A stretch of DNA of 25,278 nucleotides from a virus. The DNA lies in IMG/VR virus record IMGVR_UViG_3300048694_000596, positions 1-25,278 of that record; one strand, 5' to 3'. This document shows positions 18,553 through 24,874 of this stretch, piece after piece (within the stretch, counting starts at the first letter, position 1; each line of letters starts with the position of its first letter). The position numbers and the translations under genes are program-made. The notes under the pieces are model-generated. The model had not been told where the DNA came from and made no database searches. It saw only the letters and a program-made list of their open reading frames with translations.

Positions 18553-18703
18553 AATATTTTTCCATAGTTATATATTTTATTTGTTCTTGAAGTTGTAGTA
18601 TTTCTTTTTGTTGTTCTATAATTTTGTCTTGTAATTGAGAAATGCGATCTTGATACTGTTGTTTGAGATCAAACGCAAGACGATTCATTTCGGGATTACT
18701 CAT
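18542..18703 (-). CDS. Small coiled-coil protein (53 aa)
   Basis: MSNPEMNRLAFDLKQQYQDR... then ISQLQDKIIEQQKEILQLQE: clear heptads with Ile/Leu at a and d positions, so it probably dimerises. It shares one base with the upstream stop (TGATG) and overlaps the next gene by 11 bases. Confidence 0.72.
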   Translation of the reverse strand: MSNPEMNRLAFDLKQQYQDRISQLQDKIIEQQKEILQLQEQIKYITMEKYYDC

Positions 18704-18936
18704 CAGGTCGTGAAAGACTCAACAATACGGGATTCTTCTTCATCCACAAGAGCAAAACGAGGAGCAGCAACTACACGTTCCATAATCTTGTTGTCATAAG
18801 TATCATTATAGGAAATTTTACTATCCCGAAGAATATCATGACATTCAATATCATCTTCGGCAATAACATTGATTAGACCACCATACTCACTCGAAGGAAA
18901 CGGAACCCAGAAATCAACGATATACAGATACTTCAT
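18703..18936 (-). CDS. Small hypothetical protein (77 aa)
   Basis: MKYLYIVDFWVPFPSSEYGG... continues VIAEDDIECHDILRDSKISY and ends EEESRIVESFTT. The pattern (strand, acidic turn, helix) matches cyanophage accessory proteins. A sigma70-like promoter (18960-18988) lies just upstream. Confidence 0.75.
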   Translation of the reverse strand: MKYLYIVDFWVPFPSSEYGGLINVIAEDDIECHDILRDSKISYNDTYDNKIMERVVAAPRFALVDEEESRIVESFTT

Positions 18937-18959
18937 TTGTTTGTGTAAATTACTCCTTT

Positions 18960-18988
18960 AGTTTAATGTCAGTCGTCTTTATTGTCAA
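18960..18988 (-). promoter_or_regulatory. Possible sigma70-type promoter
   Basis: TTGACA (18983-18988), 17 bases, TAAACT (18960-18965, four of six -10 positions). It overlaps the 3' end of the gene at 18969. Confidence 0.5.
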
Positions 18989-19061
18989 GGTCTGAAGCAA
19001 CAATAAAAGAAGTTCCTATTGTAAGGAGAACTCCCATTAAAACACCAAGAATGAAAGTCAT
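18969..19061 (-). CDS. Very small membrane peptide (30 aa)
   Basis: MTFILGVLMGVLLTIGTSFI then VASDLDNKDD: one transmembrane span with an acidic tail. It overlaps the upstream stop (ATGA), which supports it. Confidence 0.6.
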   Translation of the reverse strand: MTFILGVLMGVLLTIGTSFIVASDLDNKDD

Positions 19062-19210
19062 ACAAACTCAGCAAGATAATAATCACAAGTTACTTCCAAT
19101 CGTGCTGCTTCTGCTTCAACAGTTTTCCAAAATTCATCATTTTCCTTTGCTCTCTCCATTGCATGTTGAATGAAAAGTTCAATCGTTTCATCACTCATTG
19201 AGTTCTCCAT
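19058..19210 (-). CDS. Small helical protein (50 aa); start possibly in the repeat
   Basis: The ATG at 19210 gives MENSMSDETIELFIQHAMER..., ending CDYYLAEFV. The repeat's mini-ORF (MGALKLFLMC) is in frame and without a stop here, so a longer product from 19240 is possible. Mostly helical and acidic; no family is recognised. Confidence 0.72.
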   Translation of the reverse strand: MENSMSDETIELFIQHAMERAKENDEFWKTVEAEAARLEVTCDYYLAEFV

Positions 19211-19216
19211 ACACAT

Positions 19217-19240
19217 AAGAAACAATTTTAAGGCCCCCAT
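19217..19240 (-). repeat. Intergenic repeat, copy 19, in frame with the gene
   Basis: ATGGGGGCCTTAAAATTGTT: synonymous TTG-to-TTA change, and the stop is lost so the mini-ORF continues into the downstream gene. Confidence 0.78.
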
Positions 19241-19243
19241 GAT

Positions 19244-19387
19244 TCATTTAACTAAAATTTGAATGCCCTTTGCACCTTGTTTTTCTATAATTTTACACCA
19301 ATATTCCGCATCATCAATAGTAAGCAAATTGGCGATTTGCTTGGAATATCCCTTCTTTTTCGGTTTTAGGTAAATGACCTGATACAT
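19244..19387 (-). CDS. Small hypothetical protein (47 aa)
   Basis: The frame from ATG 19387 encodes MYQVIYLKPKKKGYSKQIAN..., ending KQGAKGIQILVK. I recognise 'M-Y-Q-V-x-Y-L-K-P-K-x-K-G-Y-S' as a conserved small cyanophage protein. It overlaps the tail of the upstream membrane-protein gene by 74 bases in another frame; this one looks like the real gene in that stretch. Confidence 0.7.
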   Translation of the reverse strand: MYQVIYLKPKKKGYSKQIANLLTIDDAEYWCKIIEKQGAKGIQILVK

Positions 19388-19607
19388 TTTCTATGTAAAC
19401 CTCAACTTTTGTTTCCTTGTTCCAATGTCTGATTACACCAGCACAAATAAAAATGTTAGTTATTAAATATGTAAAAAATATGAATGTTCTAATCAAAGCA
19501 ATTTTATCGGATTCTTTATCACATTTACTTGCTTTTTCTCCCAATGCTTTAGCCCACCACCTCCAAGCATTCTTTTTTTTCATATTTTGATTTTCTTGAT
19601 TTGACAT
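19314..19607 (-). CDS. Single-span membrane protein with an odd extended tail (97 aa)
   Basis: Residues 13-30 (NAWRWWAKALGEKASKCD), ALIRTFIFFTYLITNIFICA (about 37-56) and RHWN match a conserved cyanophage membrane protein that normally ends soon after RHWN(D). Here the frame continues about 35 residues (KETKVEVYIENVSG...) over the gene at 19244, as if the stop codon had been lost. A frameshift or stop mutation is likely at the tail. It overlaps the upstream gene by 59 bases. Confidence 0.75.
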   Translation of the reverse strand: MSNQENQNMKKKNAWRWWAKALGEKASKCDKESDKIALIRTFIFFTYLITNIFICAGVIRHWNKETKVEVYIENVSGHLPKTEKEGIFQANRQFAYY

Positions 19608-19809
19608 AATTCAATTCTTTCCATTGATTTCTGTAACATAAAACAAGAACTCTTTCATTTCTGTGCAAATTACACGCTTGATAATTCTCACAATTCTTTG
19701 GACGAACTGATACTTCTATTGTAATGTAAAGTGTATCTTTAAAATATATCCAACCTTCAACACCTTTTGTCCAGATTACATAGTCATCGACCTTAGGTTC
19801 ATATTTCAT
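19549..19809 (-). CDS. Conserved small phage protein (86 aa)
   Basis: Contains DDYVIWTKGVEGWIYFKDTL, YITIEVSVRPK and NYQACNLHRNERVLVLCYRN. I recognise this as a conserved phage protein of unknown function; the 'W-x-x-G-V-E-G-W-I-Y' motif suggests a beta-barrel. Its tail overlaps the start of the membrane-protein gene by 59 bases. Confidence 0.8.
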   Translation of the reverse strand: MKYEPKVDDYVIWTKGVEGWIYFKDTLYITIEVSVRPKNCENYQACNLHRNERVLVLCYRNQWKELNYVKSRKSKYEKKECLEVVG

Positions 19810-19815
19810 AGAAGT

Positions 19816-20202
19816 CTAATCCCAAGAAACGTTTTGAATATAAAATGAAGGCATTACGATTGTCCAAGCACCTAGTCCATCAACTCCACCAACTTTATAG
19901 TCCCATTTATATTCAAATTTATTATGACTATCCCATGTCACAAAACCCTTTTCTTTATCAAACCTTGACTTGATTGCAAGAGAAAATCTGTTAGAAAAGA
20001 TATTACGACTGCGAAGTGCCCCACTACTTTCACGGGTTTCCACTACTTTACACGTATCAATAAGAAACTCATCTTTACTTTCAAGAGCACAAGGAGTTTC
20101 ATAAGTGAATGGACGATATTCCTTTTTCTCTACAACAGTTTGAGTCTGTGCAAATGCAGGAGAAGTGCAAAGAACTGCAGCAAGAGTAAGAAGTTTTTTC
20201 AT
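19816..20202 (-). CDS. Secreted protein with a signal peptide (128 aa)
   Basis: The start at 20202 gives MKKLLTLAAVLCTSPAFAQT, a typical Sec signal peptide with cleavage after AFA. The mature part has Cys pairs (ETPCALESKDEFLIDTCKVV) and a basic central region. A longer frame from 20229 exists but the TGATATG arrangement with the upstream gene favours 20202. It probably acts in the periplasm or outside the cell; the function is unknown. Confidence 0.8.
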   Translation of the reverse strand: MKKLLTLAAVLCTSPAFAQTQTVVEKKEYRPFTYETPCALESKDEFLIDTCKVVETRESSGALRSRNIFSNRFSLAIKSRFDKEKGFVTWDSHNKFEYKWDYKVGGVDGLGAWTIVMPSFYIQNVSWD

Positions 20203-20203
20203 A

Positions 20204-20332
20204 TCAGGAAAAATATTTAAAGAGTTCAACGAAGTTTGCTTTTCCGTGAATCAGTATAGCACCAATCAATACCAAATCAATCAGTACCAATGATGTGAAT
20301 AAAAAGATTAAAGGTTTTGATGGTGTTGTCAT
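20204..20332 (-). CDS. Small single-span membrane protein (42 aa)
   Basis: MTTPSKPLIFLFTSLVLIDL then VLIGAILIHGKANFVELF: one long hydrophobic span and a basic/amphipathic end. It overlaps the RlpA-like gene stop by four bases (ATGA) and its own stop is one base from the next ATG. Confidence 0.68.
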   Translation of the reverse strand: MTTPSKPLIFLFTSLVLIDLVLIGAILIHGKANFVELFKYFS

Positions 20333-20640
20333 CCTACAACTCTCCAACAAACAACAGCATTTCCTTTACTTGTGGATTGAATTTGTGCAAATGCAGCATA
20401 AGAAAGATCAAGGTCTGCATGACTATAGGGACCACGATCATTGACACGAACAGTCACTTGCTTCATATTATCTTGATTTGTTACCCTGATGCGTGTACCC
20501 ATAGGAAGATAAGGATGAGCTGCAGTCCAACGATAAGCATCAAACCTTTCCCCATTTGCGGTAATTTGACCATGAAACCCATCTCCTATCCCATAGTATG
20601 TTGCAAGTCCACAAGTAAGCCCAGCAATTAAACTAATCAT
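20329..20640 (-). CDS. RlpA-like double-psi beta-barrel protein (103 aa)
   Basis: The start at 20640 (overlapping the upstream stop, ATGA) gives MISLIAGLTCGLATYYGIGD. The motifs TANGERFD, WTAAHPYLPMGTRIRVTN and VRVNDRGPY, then DLDLSYAAFAQI, match the RlpA/double-psi beta-barrel domain of septal ring lytic transglycosylases and expansins; the Asp in NDRGP is the conserved acidic residue. The short hydrophobic N-terminus leaves little room for a signal peptide, so export may be non-classical or the start lies upstream. It may cut or loosen peptidoglycan during infection. Confidence 0.85.
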   Translation of the reverse strand: MISLIAGLTCGLATYYGIGDGFHGQITANGERFDAYRWTAAHPYLPMGTRIRVTNQDNMKQVTVRVNDRGPYSHADLDLSYAAFAQIQSTSKGNAVVCWRVVG

Positions 20641-20846
20641 TTTACAATCTCCCAATGCTCATCACCATTTTCGGACATCCAAAAGAAATACCTTTTATTG
20701 ATAGATGCTAGAAATAATTTACCTTCTTTCTTTTGTTCAACCTCACAACTATGAAGTCCATCCATCATATTAGCAAAACGATTTTTTGCCTTGCTTGACT
20801 TTGGTTTTACGCAAACAAATTGTTTTTTAGTCACTGATTTAATCAT
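20637..20846 (-). CDS. Conserved small phage protein (69 aa)
   Basis: MIKSVTKKQFVCVKPKSSKA then NRFANMMDGLHSCEVEQKKE and FLASINKRYFFWMSENGDEH. I recognise the 'R-F-x-N-x-M-D-G-x-H-S-C-x-V' stretch from phage small proteins; the role is unknown. It is basic at the N-terminus. It follows repeat copy 20. Confidence 0.78.
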   Translation of the reverse strand: MIKSVTKKQFVCVKPKSSKAKNRFANMMDGLHSCEVEQKKEGKLFLASINKRYFFWMSENGDEHWEIVK

Positions 20847-20853
20847 TCCAGTT

Positions 20854-20877
20854 ATAGAGCAATTTTAAGGCCCCCAA
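20854..20877 (-). repeat. Intergenic repeat, copy 20, last copy
   Basis: TTGGGGGCCTTAAAATTGCT then CTATAAC. The start codon has changed to TTG, the loop codon to TTA. No copy is seen beyond this point. Confidence 0.78.
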
Positions 20878-20882
20878 TATTA

Positions 20883-21047
20883 TTAACCACCTTTTTCTTT
20901 AAGACTGCGAACAAGATACTCAGTAAACTGTTCCATCTTCTCAGGATGAACTTGCGAAATGTCATAATTTATTGCATTCTTGAGAGCAACCATCTCATCC
21001 CATTCAGTTTGTGTGAGTTCACTGTTATTCTTGCTGGAATGAGTCAT
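20883..21047 (-). CDS. Small helical protein (54 aa)
   Basis: MTHSSKNNSELTQTEWDEMV... then PEKMEQFTEYLVRSLKEKGG. GGAG lies ten bases before the ATG. The 'L-T-x-T-E-W-D-E-M-V' entry resembles a small helical adaptor. No function is known. Confidence 0.75.
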   Translation of the reverse strand: MTHSSKNNSELTQTEWDEMVALKNAINYDISQVHPEKMEQFTEYLVRSLKEKGG

Positions 21048-21136
21048 TATTTGCTCCCGAATATGTGTAAATCATAACATTATTTAAGAGGGAAGTGCCG
21101 TTTCTTAATGTTGTCTTCAGGTTGCAGTAACAAAAG
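21048..21136 (-). other. Short non-coding gap
   Basis: About 90 bases between genes. A TATGAT sequence lies near the 20883 gene start but no matching -35 box was found. Nothing else seen. Confidence 0.4.
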
Positions 21137-21364
21137 TTAATCGTTATCAAAGAATGAACCAAAGTTCCCTTTACTTCCAGGTTTGTGACTCTCAAGCATA
21201 TCCATGATCTCCTCAAACTTCTTGCATTGTTCAATATCAAGAAGAAGTTGTGAGAGTTGTTTTACTACCAGAGGTTTTTCATTTGTAGCAGCAGATTTAA
21301 TTGCTGCTCGTAGATGACTTTCCGCCTCAAGAAGGTGCTCAAGTGTTTGTTTAGAGAGTGCCAT
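21137..21364 (-). CDS. Small helical protein (75 aa)
   Basis: The ATG at 21364 (not the TTG at 21367) shares one base with the upstream stop (TGATG). The product has a Leu-rich helix (SKQTLEHLLEAESHLRAAIK), a second helix and a flexible Gly/Ser/Asp tail (SKGNFGSFFDND). No family is recognised. Confidence 0.74.
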   Translation of the reverse strand: MALSKQTLEHLLEAESHLRAAIKSAATNEKPLVVKQLSQLLLDIEQCKKFEEIMDMLESHKPGSKGNFGSFFDND

Positions 21365-21630
21365 CAATTTCCCCCAAAAAATAAAATTTGAATTAATTTG
21401 CTAAGCTCAATAATAGCAAAAAAACTACGAATTGTCATCATATCCCACATTTTAACTTTATAAAAATATGGAAACGATAAAATATTTCCGAATAATCTAA
21501 AGTATATGCCAAGTTTAACACTATTGAACAAAATAACAGCATATCCAAAGATAAAAAATGCATTGCCAATAATTCGCAACCAACTTAAAAATGGATATTG
21601 TGGATGAATAAGTTTATCGGTTGATGACAT
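21364..21630 (-). CDS. Membrane protein (88 aa)
   Basis: The start at 21630 gives MSSTDKLIHPQYPFLSWLRI, then NAFFIFGYAVILFNSVKLGI and SFPYFYKVKMWDMMTIRSFF, ending KLIQILFFGGN: about three hydrophobic spans. I recognise 'Y-P-F-L-S-W-L-R-I-x-G-N' from cyanophage membrane proteins of unknown role. A longer frame from 21690 is a shadow of the next gene. Its start overlaps that gene by 17 bases. Confidence 0.75.
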   Translation of the reverse strand: MSSTDKLIHPQYPFLSWLRIIGNAFFIFGYAVILFNSVKLGIYFRLFGNILSFPYFYKVKMWDMMTIRSFFAIIELSKLIQILFFGGN

Positions 21631-21787
21631 TTGAATTTTCGCATTTAATATAAAAAGTCCCGTTAATATAACAGGACTTTCCAGGTTCATAATATTTTAT
21701 CACGGGTGGATTATGATCGTCAAGAACACAAATATTTCCAGTTCCTGATGTCAATCCATTAAAACAAGCAAGAGCAAGTTCAAGCAT
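21614..21787 (-). CDS. Small hypothetical protein (57 aa)
   Basis: MLELALACFNGLTSGTGNIC then DDHNPPVIKYYEPGKSCYIN, ending KCENSNVINR. It overlaps the upstream stop by eight bases and the downstream gene by 17. It contains an internal hairpin (21654-21680), which might instead be a terminator if this frame is not used. Confidence 0.5.
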   Translation of the reverse strand: MLELALACFNGLTSGTGNICVLDDHNPPVIKYYEPGKSCYINGTFYIKCENSNVINR

Positions 21788-22265
21788 TTACTTTACGAAA
21801 TAGATAAGAACCATTACCCCGATCTACCCATTCAATTTGGTCCCCTTCTTTGATGTTTGCTACTTCTAACAAGTCATCAGGAAGTTGAACATAACATTCT
21901 CCAGTAAGTCCATCAACTTCTACTGGAAGTTGCCATTTTACGACTTTATCTTCTCTCCTTGAATCAAAAACATTATTATAGATATCATCTTGAGAATTGT
22001 CTTCCCAAAAATCATTCCAAGCACCTCGATGTTCTGGAGAAGGGTTATCTTTATCACAAGACAAGTGACCTTTACCGTTACCATTCAGTAGTGCAAGAAG
22101 TTCGTAACATCTTGATGTTTGATTCTTATAGATGTGATAGTTTTCACTCACTACACCTTTAATCACATCATAAATCTCTTGCGGGTTTGTTTCATCGCAA
22201 GAGATTACATCGTGAATCCATTCTTCAAGTTTTCCAAGTGAATACTTCTTGTAATCAAAGTCCAT
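21780..22265 (-). CDS. Protein with a C-terminal AbrB-like domain (161 aa)
   Basis: The ATG at 22265 is preferred over the TTG six bases upstream. The C-terminal 50 residues (KVVKWQLPVEVDGLTGECYV, then LPDDLLEVANIKEGDQIEWV) match the AbrB/MazE-like fold: strand, 'x-x-L-P-x-D-L', 'I-x-E-G-D-x-I-E-W'. The helical N-terminal part is unrelated to known families. It could be a transcription regulator with an extra sensing domain. It shares this fold with the small protein at 2803. Confidence 0.76.
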   Translation of the reverse strand: MDFDYKKYSLGKLEEWIHDVISCDETNPQEIYDVIKGVVSENYHIYKNQTSRCYELLALLNGNGKGHLSCDKDNPSPEHRGAWNDFWEDNSQDDIYNNVFDSRREDKVVKWQLPVEVDGLTGECYVQLPDDLLEVANIKEGDQIEWVDRGNGSYLFRKVNA

Positions 22266-22267
22266 AA

Positions 22268-22471
22268 TCAATCTTTGAGGTTTAGTTTACTACATTCATT
22301 GCAATAGTAGGAGAATCCCTGACGAAAATACTTTACGACCGCATAATGGTCTTTGTCAAGAGGTTTCTCCACTCCACACTTATCGCATCTCCTCGTCTTT
22401 TCGTTGTCGTTTTCTTGCTTTTTTGAGATCTTTAAGTTCGTCTTTAATGTTTTGATAAGCTGTCTCAACAT
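22268..22471 (-). CDS. Zinc-ribbon protein (about 67 aa)
   Basis: Two Cys pairs, RRCDKCGVEKPLDKDHY and SYYCNECSKL, match a small zinc-ribbon protein that cyanophages share ('K-C-G-V-x-K-P-L-D'). The first ~30 residues overlap the upstream gene and look like a readthrough frame; the true start may be close to the first Cys at a non-ATG codon. It may bind DNA or protein. Confidence 0.68.
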   Translation of the reverse strand: MLRQLIKTLKTNLKISKKQENDNEKTRRCDKCGVEKPLDKDHYAVVKYFRQGFSYYCNECSKLNLKD

Positions 22472-22564
22472 CAATCTTTCCCCCCAATTCTAAAGCACAA
22501 ATAATATCAACTCTAGTTCCAAAGTGTGCTAGTGCAGACTCAAAACTATTCAAGTCGTCATACA

Positions 22565-22565
<1 letters not shown>
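22380..22565 (-). CDS. Small helical protein with a charged tail (61 aa)
   Basis: The ATG at 22565 shares one base with the ferredoxin stop (TGATG). MYDDLNSFESALAHFGTRVD then IDVETAYQNIKDELKDLKKA ends in a Lys/Arg-rich tail. No family is recognised. It overlaps the zinc-ribbon gene by 92 bases. Confidence 0.7.
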
Positions 22566-23087
<522 letters not shown>

Positions 23088-23091
<4 letters not shown>

Positions 23092-23318
23092 TTTTTTAAT
23101 TCACGAATTTCACTTTGAACCCACATCATTTCATCTTGCAATCTTTGTATTCTTTCGTCAAATGACTTTATCCACTCAACTATCATGTATTGCTCACCAG
23201 TTTCTTCATTTTTTAAAGTGTAATAATAATCATTATTATCTTCTTTTTCATAAGGATACAATTTTGATTCTAATTCAGAAACAATATTCCAAAGCAATAT
23301 CCTTAGTGATCGTATCAT
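23088..23318 (-). CDS. Helical protein (76 aa)
   Basis: MIRSLRILLWNIVSELESKL then MIVEWIKSFDERIQRLQDEM: amphipathic start and a C-terminal helix with heptad spacing. It looks like the partner of the 22861 gene (same size, ATGA coupling). No family is recognised. Confidence 0.74.
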
Positions 23319-23455
23319 TAAATTACACCAATTTCTTTTAAGTATTGTTGATATCTCATAAACGATTGAACCCGAATAGAAACACTCAAACTTTCACAAC
23401 ATCTACAGTATGACAGAAACTCATACCAAGGACTTGTGGGGTCAGTATCACTCAT
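23318..23455 (-). CDS. Small Cys-containing protein (45 aa)
   Basis: MSDTDPTSPWYEFLSYCRCC then VQSFMRYQQYLKEIGVI. The C-x-C-C cluster may bind metal or form a disulfide. It overlaps the upstream gene by eight bases (ATGAGTGA) and the next by one (TAATG). Confidence 0.68.
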   Translation of the reverse strand: MSDTDPTSPWYEFLSYCRCCESLSVSIRVQSFMRYQQYLKEIGVI

Positions 23456-23603
23456 CTTTCACCGAATTCAAATCAGGATGCGGAGCATAGAGAGGTCCTT
23501 TGTAATTTCCTGCGTGAAGATTCTTAAGTGCTTCTACGGTCTCAGGTGTTTCAGTCCATTCCCAAGAGTTGCCGTTTTTATCAACAAAAGTGCGAAGTGT
23601 CAT
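23448..23603 (-). CDS. Small hypothetical protein (51 aa)
   Basis: MTLRTFVDKNGNSWEWTETP then VEALKNLHAGNYKGPLYAPH. Strand, 'D-x-x-G-N-x-W-x-W', helix. It overlaps the upstream stop by four bases (ATGA). No function is known. Confidence 0.73.
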   Translation of the reverse strand: MTLRTFVDKNGNSWEWTETPETVEALKNLHAGNYKGPLYAPHPDLNSVKDE

Positions 23604-23812
23604 AGTTTGTAGTTATCCTTTGTAGAATATGATTTGATATTAGCATCATCCCAACCTTCTTGCAACCCTTTGAGGTAAAATCGTGTTGCTCTGACACATT
23701 CTTCTTCGGTAAGAGCAGTGATCAATCCCTTACCATCTTTGTCAGTGGAGTCCCACAGACCATACTTTTTTTGCTCCACATAGAAGCAATCATCATACAA
23801 TTTCTTTTCCAT
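23600..23812 (-). CDS. Small hypothetical protein (70 aa)
   Basis: MEKKLYDDCFYVEQKKYGLW then TEEECVRATRFYLKGLQEGW. The layout (strand, G-x-x-D-S, helix 'E-E-x-x-x-x-A-T-R-F-Y') is common in phage accessory genes. It overlaps the upstream gene by 20 bases. Confidence 0.74.
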   Translation of the reverse strand: MEKKLYDDCFYVEQKKYGLWDSTDKDGKGLITALTEEECVRATRFYLKGLQEGWDDANIKSYSTKDNYKL

Positions 23813-23954
23813 AATGACTTAACTGACGTTTTAATTCCACTTGAATGTTAATCAGATTTTTATAAAGATAGTCCTGATACTCGTTACCTTCTAGAAGACT
23901 TGTAAGATTATCAATCTGTTGGAGTGCTAGAAGTAACTTGGTATGATTGTTCAT
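23793..23954 (-). CDS. Small helical protein (53 aa)
   Basis: MNNHTKLLLALQQIDNLTSL then EYQDYLYKNLINIQVELKRQ. I recognise 'Y-Q-x-x-x-Y-x-x-L-I-x-I-x-V-E-L-x-R-Q-L' from cyanophage small proteins. It overlaps the DNA-binding-tail protein gene by four bases and the next gene by 20. Confidence 0.72.
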   Translation of the reverse strand: MNNHTKLLLALQQIDNLTSLLEGNEYQDYLYKNLINIQVELKRQLSHYGKEIV

Positions 23955-24271
23955 TTTGATTTAGGTTTGCGAGTGCGACTAGAAGTTCCAGTGGAATCCA
24001 ACTTTTTGGTGCTCCGTTTACTTCCACTTGCACTTCTACTACTGGTCTTTCTAGTTCCCGATTCCACGTTGTTCTTGTTTGTTTTACTAGACTTAGTGGG
24101 TTTTGCATCACGATAATCAACCTTAATAGTTCTCTTGTCCAGTTTATATCTTTCTATGTATTTGTCAAGATGTTGCGAGCATTCAAAAAAACAAACCGTA
24201 AGGTCTTTCTTTTCACCAAACTGTAGTCTGTATGGAAAGTTTTGATAAGGAAACAAAGAAGTATCAATCAT
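23951..24271 (-). CDS. Conserved protein with a basic tail (106 aa)
   Basis: A folded N-terminal half (FPYRLQFGEKKDLTVCFFEC, then LDKYIERYKLDKRTIKVDYR) that I recognise from cyanomyoviruses, followed by a 50-residue Lys/Arg/Ser/Thr-rich tail typical of nucleic-acid-binding proteins. It overlaps the upstream gene by four bases (ATGA). The role is unknown. Confidence 0.8.
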   Translation of the reverse strand: MIDTSLFPYQNFPYRLQFGEKKDLTVCFFECSQHLDKYIERYKLDKRTIKVDYRDAKPTKSSKTNKNNVESGTRKTSSRSASGSKRSTKKLDSTGTSSRTRKPKSK

Positions 24272-24663
24272 CGTCCAGTCACATCCTCATAATCTTGTAA
24301 CACACCATTCTTAAAATGTAGTTTCAATCTGGGCCATTCGGACCACTCTCCTTCCCATCTTTCAGGATAAACTTCAACATACTTTGTGATTGGATGAACG
24401 TGATACCTACCTCTTTTTCCTGTCGGAACCCATTCATAGTTTAAAAATGGATGCTTAGTGTTATGTCGTGGGTCGTCTTCAGGAATAATCTCAAAAGTAT
24501 TAGTACCTTTATAATCAGGACACCAGAGCACCCCATCGGGAGAAATCCAATAGTGGGTCATCGTACCACTATAATGATCCTCCATTTCTTTTGTCTGTAG
24601 AACTGTATTGGTGAATTGTTCTCCTAAATTATAAGAACTTTTCACATAATCAAAAAGTCCGAT
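24268..24663 (-). CDS. Conserved phage protein, likely AUC start (131 aa)
   Basis: The frame contains SGTMTHYWISPDGVLWCPDY, TNTFEIIPEDDPRHN, NYEWVPTGKRGRYHVHPITK and WSEWPRLKLHF, a widespread phage family of unknown function. Homologues, as I recall them, begin MGLFD; here the matching residues GLFDYV follow an ATC codon at 24661-24663, with GAGGAGG eight bases before it. GTG 24645 and a separate ATG (six-codon frame) are alternatives. If AUC is used the start is non-canonical. Overlaps the downstream gene by four bases. Confidence 0.8.
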   Translation of the reverse strand: MGLFDYVKSSYNLGEQFTNTVLQTKEMEDHYSGTMTHYWISPDGVLWCPDYKGTNTFEIIPEDDPRHNTKHPFLNYEWVPTGKRGRYHVHPITKYVEVYPERWEGEWSEWPRLKLHFKNGVLQDYEDVTGR

Positions 24664-24685
24664 GGTTCATTCCTCCTCAGTCACA

Positions 24686-24874
24686 TCACTCATAAGTTTG
24701 CTCCATTTGTACTCTATCTAGGTGATGATAAAAAGTTGTCATTGAATATTGAAACTCTTTGAACCTTTTGGGGTTTTTATCTTTCATTTTCAAGAGCATA
24801 TTGATCCACTGATAACGAGTATCAACCACCCAACCATACCTACGTTCATCGTGAAAAAAATCAAAGATTGTCAT
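24686..24874 (-). CDS. Small hypothetical protein (62 aa)
   Basis: The ATG at 24874 (not the TTG at 24877) gives MTIFDFFHDERRYGWVVDTR, then WINMLLKMKDKNPKRFKEFQ. Mixed aromatic/charged sequence, mainly helical. It overlaps the upstream gene by 14 bases. No family is recognised. Confidence 0.74.
   Translation of the reverse strand: MTIFDFFHDERRYGWVVDTRYQWINMLLKMKDKNPKRFKEFQYSMTTFYHHLDRVQMEQTYE

Noticed and set aside
4309-20877. Repeats as a CRISPR array.
   Set aside because: Spacing is irregular (hundreds of bases), the intervening sequence is coding, and no cas genes are present.
21654-21680. Hairpin with AAAGTCC/GGACTTT arms and T-run as a terminator.
   Set aside because: It falls inside a plausible 57-aa gene and has an internal mismatch; kept only as a note there.
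24667-24692. Eight-codon frame MSDVTEEE between two genes.
   Set aside because: Too short, and its main content is the GAGGAGG ribosome-binding site of the next gene.
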